Source: JAGHBT01 sp035311885
Lineage (GTDB): Bacteria; Krumholzibacteriota; Krumholzibacteriia; Krumholzibacteriales; WJIX01
Reading direction: 5' to 3'
Length of the DNA: 25,566 nt
Assembly (NCBI GenBank): GCA_964554125.1
Contig: CAZKNG010000029.1
Coordinates: forward strand, 1 to 25,566
Below the pieces are notes generated by a model, which made no database searches, had not been told where the DNA came from, and worked only from the letters and a program-made list of their open reading frames with translations. The position numbers and the translations under genes are program-made. Numbering within the stretch: the stretch's first letter is position 1; every line of letters begins with the position of its first letter. Positions 16,837-23,238 of this stretch are shown here, in pieces.

Positions 16837-17660
16837 GAACCACCTCCAGCAGCCTCTTGCCCAGCAGAGTCCTCAGCTTTAAATACCTTTATAGTCCCCA
16901 TCGGACACTCGCCGGCTACACTTTCTGGTATCTCGGCATCATAATTTATTACAGCAAGAAAATCATCCATATGTATGGCTCCCTCAGGAGCCGCTTTTAC
17001 ACATTTCTGACATCCTATGCACGCCACCCGGCAGTTCTTCCTCGCCGCCGCTCCTTTGTCATGGGAGGAACAGAGAATATGAACATTACGCCCCGCCGGC
17101 ACAAGCTTGATTATACCCTTTGGACAGGCTTCAACACATTTTCCGCAGCCGGTACACTTATCACTGTCAACCCTGGCTATCCCCTCGGGGAGAATATCTA
17201 TCGCTCCGAACGGACAGGCGCCCGCGCATGTTCCCAGCCCCAGGCATCCGTATGAACAGGCCTTATCCCCGCCAAAAAACATATCAGCCGAAACACAATC
17301 ATAAATCCCGTTGTAATGGTATTTTTTAATCGCTTCCTTATTATCCCCGGCGCAAAGAACAAGAGCCACATACCTCTCGCCGCCTCCGGAGAAATCAACC
17401 CCCATAATCTTACCGATTGCTTCTGCCACTTTTTGGCCGCCTACAGGGCAGGCATCTATCTCGGCATTACCCCGGGCTATTTCCCTGGCCAGATCGAAAC
17501 ACCCCGGTTTTCCGCACGCGCCGCAATTGGCTCCGGGAAGCACTTCCTCAATCGCCTCTGCTTTGGGATCTGTCTCAACGGCAAAAACCCTTGCCGCGAT
17601 TGCCAAACCGAGACTTCCCAATAAACCAAGCCCCGCGAGCGCAATAACAGCAGTCAGCAT
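16833..17660 (-). CDS. rnfB: Rnf electron transport complex subunit B (ferredoxin-type)
   Basis: From ATG 17660 the protein has 275 residues: one N-terminal helix, then the Fe-S domain with Cys46/49/54/71 (GANCGACGKPGC...CPVGG). Next comes an RnfB-type ferredoxin pair, CxxxCxxxxxCxxxCP (135-149) and CxxCxxCxxxCP (169-179). A further fold keeps Cys214/217/220 and Cys252 but has Ala224 where a fourth Cys is expected. RnfB accepts electrons from ferredoxin and is the entry point of the complex. A TTG nine bases upstream (17669) is also in frame, but it is only two bases from GGAGG, so I prefer the ATG (11 bases). Confidence 0.93.
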   Translation of the reverse strand: MLTAVIALAGLGLLGSLGLAIAARVFAVETDPKAEAIEEVLPGANCGACGKPGCFDLAREIARGNAEIDACPVGGQKVAEAIGKIMGVDFSGGGERYVALVLCAGDNKEAIKKYHYNGIYDCVSADMFFGGDKACSYGCLGLGTCAGACPFGAIDILPEGIARVDSDKCTGCGKCVEACPKGIIKLVPAGRNVHILCSSHDKGAAARKNCRVACIGCQKCVKAAPEGAIHMDDFLAVINYDAEIPESVAGECPMGTIKVFKAEDSAGQEAAGGGS

Positions 17661-17720
17661 AATATCCAATTCCTCCGTTAAAAAAATTCTACTATGTAAA
17701 AATCTGTCATCTTCTATTAA

Positions 17721-18302
17721 CTACATCTTTACAAATCCGGCAAATCCCATAAACGCGAGAGAGAGAAGACCGGCGGTAATAAGGCCTATAGCTGTCCCCC
17801 GGAAACATACGGGAGGATCGCACAACTCTATCCTCTCCCTCAGTCCCGAGAAGAGAACCATTGCAAGTCCAAAACCGAGCCCTGCCCCGATACCAAAAAC
17901 GGCACTTTCGATCAGTGTGTATTCCTTCTGAATATTCAGAACTGAAAGCCCCAGAACAGCACAATTAGTTGTAATAAGAGGCAGATAGATTCCGAGGGCT
18001 TTATACAGCGCGGGGGATAACTTCTGAAGAACAAGTTCAACAAGCTGCACCAGAACCGCGATTACAAGAATAAACGAAACCGTCCTTAGAAAGGACAGAT
18101 TAAAAGGAACAAGGATGTAATGGTATATAATCCACGTGGCAATAGAGGCCATAGTCATAACAAATAGAACCGCGCCGCTCATTCCCGCGGCTGTCTCGAG
18201 CTTCTTCGAGACACCGAGAAAAGGACATATCCCGAGGAACCTGGCCAGAACAAAGTTATTGACCAGTACAGCACCGATAATAATAAGGATTAATTTTTCC
18301 AT
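17721..18302 (-). CDS. rnfA: Rnf electron transport complex subunit A
   Basis: A 193-residue six-helix membrane protein of the RnfA/NqrE family, the inverted-topology partner of RnfE. Cys26 in GICPFLGVS and Cys114 in TTNCAVLG are the conserved ligands of the intramembrane cluster. The length is typical. It is the first gene of an A-B-C-D-G-E operon, the order known from Rhodobacter and gammaproteobacteria rather than the C-D-G-E-A-B order of clostridia. The ATG at 18302 follows GGAG by about 10 bases; rnfB follows after 51-60 bases. Confidence 0.95.
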   Translation of the reverse strand: MEKLILIIIGAVLVNNFVLARFLGICPFLGVSKKLETAAGMSGAVLFVMTMASIATWIIYHYILVPFNLSFLRTVSFILVIAVLVQLVELVLQKLSPALYKALGIYLPLITTNCAVLGLSVLNIQKEYTLIESAVFGIGAGLGFGLAMVLFSGLRERIELCDPPVCFRGTAIGLITAGLLSLAFMGFAGFVKM

Positions 18303-18433
18303 AAATCATCCGCTCCAGTTAAAATCTTATCTCCTGTCATATTCCCGAACCGGGCCGCAGTTTCGAAGCTGATACTTTATTTTCCTCTTACCTTTCATAG
18401 TCGGTTGAATAAACGGCATTAACTTAATACAGT

Positions 18434-18462
18434 TCTATAAAAAAATCAACCACTATTCAAAA
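18434..18462 (-). promoter_or_regulatory. Putative rnf operon promoter
   Basis: In the AT-rich part of the 217-base gap upstream of rnfA, minus strand: TTTTGA (18462-18457), 17 bases, TATAGA (18439-18434). It would leave a leader of about 125 bases. The rest of the gap (18303-18519) holds no gene that I can support. Confidence 0.35.
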
Positions 18463-18519
18463 CGGTACTTATAAAAGCCCCCTGCCTCTTAGTCGCGTCT
18501 TTCCCTTACCAGCCTGATT

Positions 18520-19059
18520 CTACTTCAACCTTTCCTTAAACGGAAGGTATGTCATGAAATCAGCGTGATGAACAATATAGGCTTCAGTCGACCTTTTGAC
18601 CTTATCGCCCTCGCCCGCGTGAGCCGCTATAATGTGTAATACCTCTTTACCGACTCCGCACTCCTCGGCAATAGACACACCGGAAAAGGGATGCCTCAAA
18701 TATTTTCCGTACTCCCCCTTGGTTAGATTCCCGTCATCGCCGTAATCGTATTCGAGAAGTTTGCCGACATCGCACAGTATGGCTCCGGAAATAAGAATAT
18801 CCATGTCAACGGGGAGTTTATCCTCAAAGAATCTGTTCATCTCCTCTCCCGATTTTCTCGAAATATGCACAACACAACGTTTATGCTCCATAAATGTCGC
18901 CACTTCACCTTCACAAAGAAGTGTAAAGGGTATTTCCAGCAGATCTTCGGCCTTTAAGACACTCCTCGAGAATGCCAGCTCCCAGGTCTTCCGGGTACTT
19001 TCCCTCAGCTTGTCATCTTTTATCCATTCAAGCTCGGGCCATAATTCTCTAACTTCCAT
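18520..19059 (-). CDS. HD-domain protein with altered HD dyad
   Basis: A 179-residue soluble protein of the HD metal-dependent phosphohydrolase superfamily. Candidate ligands are His59 (FMEHKRCVVH), Asp97 in ILCDVGKLLEY, His123 (RHPFSG), His147 (IAAHAG) and His164/165 with Asp167 (HHADF). The usual HD pair reads Cys96-Asp97 here. Substrate is unknown; relatives act on nucleotides or cyclic nucleotides. The ATG at 19059 has GGGAGAG upstream and follows the isocitrate dehydrogenase-family gene by 17 bases, so both are probably one transcript. Confidence 0.78.
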   Translation of the reverse strand: MEVRELWPELEWIKDDKLRESTRKTWELAFSRSVLKAEDLLEIPFTLLCEGEVATFMEHKRCVVHISRKSGEEMNRFFEDKLPVDMDILISGAILCDVGKLLEYDYGDDGNLTKGEYGKYLRHPFSGVSIAEECGVGKEVLHIIAAHAGEGDKVKRSTEAYIVHHADFMTYLPFKERLK

Positions 19060-19076
19060 CTTGATCTCTCCCGTGT

Positions 19077-20255
19077 TTACTGCAACTTTGCTATTATCGC
19101 GTCGGTCATTTCAGTTGTTGAAACGGCGCCTTTATCAAAAACTTCCTCTGAACCTTTCAGCTTCATCATATCATAAGTTCTTATCTTGCCTTCTCTTACG
19201 ACCTCGAGAATCGCGCCCCTGATCTTTTCCGCCTTTTCCGTCTCTCCGATATGGTCAAGCATCATACACGCGGAACGGATCATCGCGATTGGATTCACGA
19301 TAGATTTCTCATAGGATGCGTATTTTGGAGCCGATCCGTGAGTAGGCTCAAATATAGCTACATCTTCACCTATATTCGCTGAACAGGCAAAACCGAGCCC
19401 CCCTATAAGCCCCGCGAAACCGTCAGAAACTATATCGCCGAACATATTCCCGCTTACAAGAACGCCGTAATTTTCAGGATTCTTGGTAAGCCACATCATC
19501 TGAGCGTCAATATTAGTGCTCCAGAGATCAATGCCGTCATACTCTTTGGCCATCTCTTTTGCCATTGCGAGCATCATCCCGGAGGTTTCTCTTATCACAT
19601 TGGCTTTTTCACAAACGGTCACAGACTTGTAGCCGAATTTCTTCGCGTGCTCAAAGGCGGCCCTGAGAATTCTCTCCGTTGCTTTTCTCGTGAAAATTCT
19701 CGTAGAGATTGCCAGCTCTTCCTTTGGAACGGAGGAGAATTTCTTCATCTTAGGATGAGTTTTAAACGCCTCGTATACGTCATCCGGGGGATCTGTCCAT
19801 TCGACTCCGCAGTAAAGCCCTTCAGTATTCTGCCGGAAAATCACAACGTCAACCTCGGGTTCTTCGATATCATCCTTTCCGCGTCTTATGAAATTCAACG
19901 GATTCCCCTTGAAAGTCTTACAGGGTCTGATGCAACAATCAAGATCGAAATGCTGCCTTAAACCTACAATGGGACTGTAATACACATAACCTTTGTCCTG
20001 AAGTTCGGGGGCCAGCTGCTTCGCCGCTTCCGCCTTTGGTTTTGACGTTATAGCCCCGAAAAGCGCTATTTTATGCTTTTCAAGTATATCGAGTGTGCGC
20101 TCCGGAAGAGGGTTTCCCTCTTTGCACCAGAATTCCCAGCCGATATCGGCATGCACATATTCAGCTTCAAATCCTGCCGCCTCTAAAACCCTCTTCGCTT
20201 CTGTTAATACTACACTGCCTATCCCGTCACCCGGCATCGATACTATCTTTCTCAT
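19077..20255 (-). CDS. Isocitrate/isopropylmalate dehydrogenase family protein, probably isocitrate dehydrogenase
   Basis: A 392-residue beta-decarboxylating dehydrogenase. The NAD(P) and substrate blocks are all present: MPGDGIG at the start, SPIVGLRQHFDLDCCIRP (94-111), VIFRQNTEGLYCGVEW (138-153), GNMFGDIVSDGFAG and FEPTHGSAPKYA. By alignment to E. coli Icd, Ser94, Arg100, Arg110, Arg141 and Tyr148 match the isocitrate-binding residues, and Lys-Tyr after HGSAP matches the NADP-selecting pair. However, Ile96 replaces Asn115 of E. coli Icd. The reaction would be oxidative decarboxylation of isocitrate to 2-oxoglutarate; a related hydroxy-diacid is possible. The ATG at 20255 follows GGAG. The HD gene follows on the same strand. 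Confidence 0.87.
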   Translation of the reverse strand: MRKIVSMPGDGIGSVVLTEAKRVLEAAGFEAEYVHADIGWEFWCKEGNPLPERTLDILEKHKIALFGAITSKPKAEAAKQLAPELQDKGYVYYSPIVGLRQHFDLDCCIRPCKTFKGNPLNFIRRGKDDIEEPEVDVVIFRQNTEGLYCGVEWTDPPDDVYEAFKTHPKMKKFSSVPKEELAISTRIFTRKATERILRAAFEHAKKFGYKSVTVCEKANVIRETSGMMLAMAKEMAKEYDGIDLWSTNIDAQMMWLTKNPENYGVLVSGNMFGDIVSDGFAGLIGGLGFACSANIGEDVAIFEPTHGSAPKYASYEKSIVNPIAMIRSACMMLDHIGETEKAEKIRGAILEVVREGKIRTYDMMKLKGSEEVFDKGAVSTTEMTDAIIAKLQ

Positions 20256-20312
20256 TTGCCGACTCTCCTTCTTTTAAAACCAGCGGAAAACAATTATCAC
20301 TTTTCTAATCAG

Positions 20313-20341
20313 AAAATAAGTCATTCGCGGAGATTATTCAA
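20313..20341 (-). promoter_or_regulatory. Putative promoter of the isocitrate dehydrogenase-HD unit
   Basis: Minus strand: TTGAAT (20341-20336), 17 bases, TATTTT (20318-20313), giving a leader of about 50 bases. Confidence 0.35.
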
Positions 20342-20407
20342 GATTAACTCTGAATCTGGTTGCTTAGAGGGAAAGAGTGATGAACGCCAAAATCCTTCTC
20401 TTTTGCT

Positions 20408-20539
20408 TCACGCGTGCGTTTTTAACTTCAGTACAGCACAATCTCCTTTTCCAAGTCCTCTTTTCATCTCGCCAATTGTGTCCTGAATCAATCGGGCTGT
20501 CGAGTTTGAATCATCCCTCACTATACAGGTTATACGCAT
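20408..20539 (-). CDS. Possible 43-residue small protein
   Basis: In the 380-base gap between divergent genes the minus strand holds an open frame from ATG 20539 to TGA 20408. It begins MRITCIVRDDSNS and has an amphipathic, charged composition (many Arg, Lys, Asp) with no membrane segment. AAGGGT lies about 9 bases upstream of the ATG. I do not recognise it. The rest of the gap (20256-20407 and 20540-20635) holds promoter elements only. It could be a chance frame; its length alone is not evidence. Confidence 0.28.
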   Translation of the reverse strand: MRITCIVRDDSNSTARLIQDTIGEMKRGLGKGDCAVLKLKTHA

Positions 20540-20546
20540 ATTTATC

Positions 20547-20575
20547 TTTACCCTTAGAAGTATATATGCTATAAT
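20547..20575 (+). promoter_or_regulatory. Strong extended -10 promoter of the small-protein/Cys-rich lipoprotein unit
   Basis: TTTACC (20547-20552), exactly 17 bases, then TATAAT (20570-20575) preceded by TGC, which is an extended -10 element. The first gene downstream begins at 20636, giving a leader of about 55 bases. Confidence 0.7.
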
Positions 20576-20635
20576 CTTATATTATTTTTGTTTTTACTAA
20601 ATCCACGGATGCAAAGGGGTTAAAAAGGAGACGCC

Positions 20636-20851
20636 TTGTCCCGCATCGCAATTGTAGTCACCGCGGCCCTGGCCGTGACAATCTTTCTTCATCAATACTC
20701 GACCTCAGGGGATCCTCCCTCAAACTTCATGGAGAATCTCACAACTACCGGATATCATAAAACGACACATACGGATAGATTCAGTACACTTCCGGCAGCG
20801 GGAGTGGTTAACATAAAATGGCTCCTGTCTACCGGAGCGAAGCGGATATAA
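20636..20851 (+). CDS. Small exported or membrane-anchored hypothetical protein
   Basis: A 71-residue protein starting with TTG at 20636; AAGGAG ends five bases upstream, as strong as any site in the window. Residues 4-20 form one hydrophobic helix (signal peptide or anchor), followed by a polar Ser/Thr/His-rich tail. No family is recognised. It sits between the extended -10 promoter and the Cys-rich lipoprotein gene, 18 bases before that gene's start, so the two are likely co-transcribed. Confidence 0.6.
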   Translation: MSRIAIVVTAALAVTIFLHQYSTSGDPPSNFMENLTTTGYHKTTHTDRFSTLPAAGVVNIKWLLSTGAKRI

Positions 20852-20869
20852 CCTGAAAGGGGAATCAGA

Positions 20870-22882
20870 TTGAAAAGGATATTTACCGTTCTATTATGCG
20901 TTGCGGCTATCTCCTCATGCTCGGGTGATTCAACCGGTCCTGAGGACGACGGCAATGGTTTTGAGACCGAAAAGTTCGAGGCAAGCTATACGGCGGAAAA
21001 CGGCATGGCGGAAAGCGCCGCCCTGGGCAAGACCGGAGGAAATATAACGGCGACAGGACCCGGCGGTGTCGAATATGTTCTGATTATACCGGACGGAGCG
21101 CTCGAGTCGGACACACTGATCACCGTCACGCCCGTCTCGGACCTCACAATCACCGGGCCCGGCTCTTTTACATGCGCGTCGAGCAGCCCGGATCCGGGCT
21201 GCTGCGTAACGGGGGCGCTATTCGAACCCGCTGGGATCGAGTTCGACTCCCTCGTTACACTTGAGATATCCTTCCCGCAGGGCGAAGAGTTTCCATTCGA
21301 CAGCACGGCCGCCGTATTCATGTTCGACTCGCCTCACAGCGACATAGGAGCATGCGAGACAGAGGTTGATTTTTCCGAGAAAACGCTTACGGCGGAAATA
21401 TGGCACTTCACCGGATACGGGACAGCGACGGCGGAATGCGACCGCATCACCGCTATGGTGCAGAATTCGGCGGAGACAGCAAGGTCTTTTGCCGGATCGG
21501 GCGAGTTCTACGGCTGCCTTTACAACCTAATCGGAATCGAAAGCTTCAACAGAACATACGACTCGGAGGGAAACCTCACAGGGCGTGTGCTTTGCGAAGG
21601 ACTTGGAGATGACATAGCAAGCTTTGCCAATGAGGCACTCCGGGCGCACAGAGGGAGCCTTATGTCAAGATATTCTGACGCATCGATGGAAAATCTCGAG
21701 GACCTCAAGAGTCATCTGGACAGATCATATCGATTAACTGCCTGGCAGAATCTCTCCTACGAAACCGAACAGCTGGTAGCAGCGATACGCGGCCGCATAC
21801 TCGAACTTGCCCAGTCACTCGCTTCTGAGGCCAACTCTCTCTGCTCCGCCGGCCAGTGCGAGGAGGGCCGCGAAATCCTATATTACATCAAGTATCTCGG
21901 CGATGAAGGATACATAACCGACGCCGCTTTTCTCGCGAATGTCGACACATGGATCGAGGACTGCGGCGGCGGCTGGGACCTTGCTCTGTCGGTAGACAAA
22001 TCGGAGATACTGAGGTGCGTCATCAACTCCGGAGACGAGGAGATGTGCGTCGCCACGGTCACAGCAAGGGTAACTTCAGCCTCGGGCGAGCCGATCGAAG
22101 GGGCTTTCATCTGCTTGGACCTGGACGGGAACATCAACGCGCTGCCGGGCGGCGAATCGGACGAGAACGGCGAGCACAAGTGCTCCTTCTCGTCTTACGA
22201 TCTCGGCCACGGCGACGACTTCAGCTGCTCAGAAATGATCCAGAGGGAGATTACAGCAGACGTTCTCGACACAGACAACAGCGAACGTATATACGCGGAC
22301 CCCCTGATTATGACCTTCCGCAACTTCTCAGTCTCGACCGAAGTAGATTACACATACTCTGCGGAAAAGTACGAGGATTCGGATAATCACGGATCCTCGA
22401 CCGGCTCGATAACGGGCGGCGGCTTCACTTATGCAAGTACTGTCTCGTTTTGCCAGTCAGTCTGCAACGGCGTTTTCACACGGGCCTACAACGGCTCGGG
22501 CTGCCTTAACGGCGAATGCGGGGAAACCTATATCGTAGACGGCGCCGAGATCAACGGCTGCATTATCAGACCTGCCCTCGACTACATCGAGAACCCCGAA
22601 GGTATCCGCATCCCGGTGCTTCTGGGCCTGGAGTTTGACCCGTATGAGATAACCCGGGATATTAAGATTTTCAGCTGCAGCGGATCGGACAGCACGGAGT
22701 ACTGGACCTGGTACGGCAGCGAGAGCTTGGTGAAGTGGCCACAATACCCCTACGGAATACCGGACTACTTCGAGATAGACGGGGATGGCAATTTCGAGCC
22801 CTTTACCTGGACCTATGAGGAAACCTCGGAGACATCAACCAAGAATGCTTCCCTCAGGGTCACGGTAGAGGCAAGCCACTAG
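20870..22882 (+). CDS. Large Cys-rich lipoprotein with ZU5-like and Ig-like regions
   Basis: A 670-residue exported lipoprotein: signal peptide with lipobox ISSC (Cys17) and the linker SGDSTGPEDDG. Residues about 53-145 resemble a ZU5-type beta domain (GGNITATGPGGV, IPDGALESDTLITVTPVS). About 185-330 looks mostly helical. About 370-450 resembles a peptidase-regulatory or Ig-like fold (VTSASGEPIEGAFICLD). Beyond the lipobox there are 21 Cys residues, many in CxxxC or CxxxxC spacing, which suggests disulfides. Function is unknown. The start is TTG at 20870, with AAAGGGGA upstream. The base composition is visibly more GC-rich than its neighbours. Confidence 0.82.
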   Translation: MKRIFTVLLCVAAISSCSGDSTGPEDDGNGFETEKFEASYTAENGMAESAALGKTGGNITATGPGGVEYVLIIPDGALESDTLITVTPVSDLTITGPGSFTCASSSPDPGCCVTGALFEPAGIEFDSLVTLEISFPQGEEFPFDSTAAVFMFDSPHSDIGACETEVDFSEKTLTAEIWHFTGYGTATAECDRITAMVQNSAETARSFAGSGEFYGCLYNLIGIESFNRTYDSEGNLTGRVLCEGLGDDIASFANEALRAHRGSLMSRYSDASMENLEDLKSHLDRSYRLTAWQNLSYETEQLVAAIRGRILELAQSLASEANSLCSAGQCEEGREILYYIKYLGDEGYITDAAFLANVDTWIEDCGGGWDLALSVDKSEILRCVINSGDEEMCVATVTARVTSASGEPIEGAFICLDLDGNINALPGGESDENGEHKCSFSSYDLGHGDDFSCSEMIQREITADVLDTDNSERIYADPLIMTFRNFSVSTEVDYTYSAEKYEDSDNHGSSTGSITGGGFTYASTVSFCQSVCNGVFTRAYNGSGCLNGECGETYIVDGAEINGCIIRPALDYIENPEGIRIPVLLGLEFDPYEITRDIKIFSCSGSDSTEYWTWYGSESLVKWPQYPYGIPDYFEIDGDGNFEPFTWTYEETSETSTKNASLRVTVEASH

Positions 22883-22932
22883 CGGAACAGTTTATCGCTT
22901 GTGCATATCCCCGAGGATCAGGTCCGGGAACT

Positions 22933-23088
22933 TCATCCCCGTCTTGGTTTCTCGCTGAAGACGTAGCACATTACCGCGCATAGATCTACTGCCTCGATTA
23001 TCAAGGCAACCCCCGCAGGCTCGAGTTGCTTCCTGAGGGTATCGTCTATCTGACCGGTCAGGTGCTTCCGGACCTGCAGCCTGCGGGG
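22933..23088 (-). pseudogene. folE: C-terminal relic of GTP cyclohydrolase I (folE)
   Basis: On the minus strand, codons 23088 to about 22960 read RRLQVRKHLTGQIDDTLR, then EPAGVALIIEAVDLC. This matches the C-terminal third of FolE (E. coli: QRPQVQERLTQQI..., VAVSIDAVHYC). The zinc-ligand Cys is kept, but the His two residues before it is replaced by Asp. Upstream there is no N-terminal part and a stop lies in frame at 23115-23113. Past the Cys, similarity fades and the frame stops at 22933, with weak similarity passing to another frame. It is a broken fragment that cannot make an active enzyme. Confidence 0.72.
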
Positions 23089-23110
23089 AGAAGATCTCTT
23101 CTCCCCGCGG
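23011..23110. repeat. Palindrome and competing inverted repeats at the folE relic edge
   Basis: A near-perfect hairpin (23081-23093 with 23098-23110, one G-T pair) has the core GCGGGGAGAAG/CTTCTCCCCGC. Its left arm overlaps AGCCTGCGGGG (23078-23088), which also pairs perfectly with CCCCGCAGGCT at 23011-23021. A small CAGGT/ACCTG hairpin (23059-23076) and the palindrome TGACCGGTCA (23051-23060) lie between. No T run follows on either strand, so it is not a standard terminator. The remaining parts of the gap 22883-23238 show no gene on either strand. Confidence 0.6.
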
Positions 23111-23238
23111 TATCACTTCTCCCCATGCCTGAAATCATGATAAGGGCGACGAAGCACAGCATAAATGGATCTGCAAACCCTCTTGTGCGCACTTCCCTCT
23201 TGAATTTTCAACTTCGATTAACCGTTCTCTTCAATACT

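Noticed and set aside
21949..22386. A plus-strand Arg-rich frame of 145 residues inside the Cys-rich lipoprotein
   Set aside because: It is a shifted-frame shadow produced by high GC; Arg-rich translation is typical of such shadows.
22892..23116. A 74-residue minus-strand frame in the gap downstream of the Cys-rich lipoprotein
   Set aside because: The frame next to it carries the FolE similarity; this one has no recognisable features and no ribosome site.
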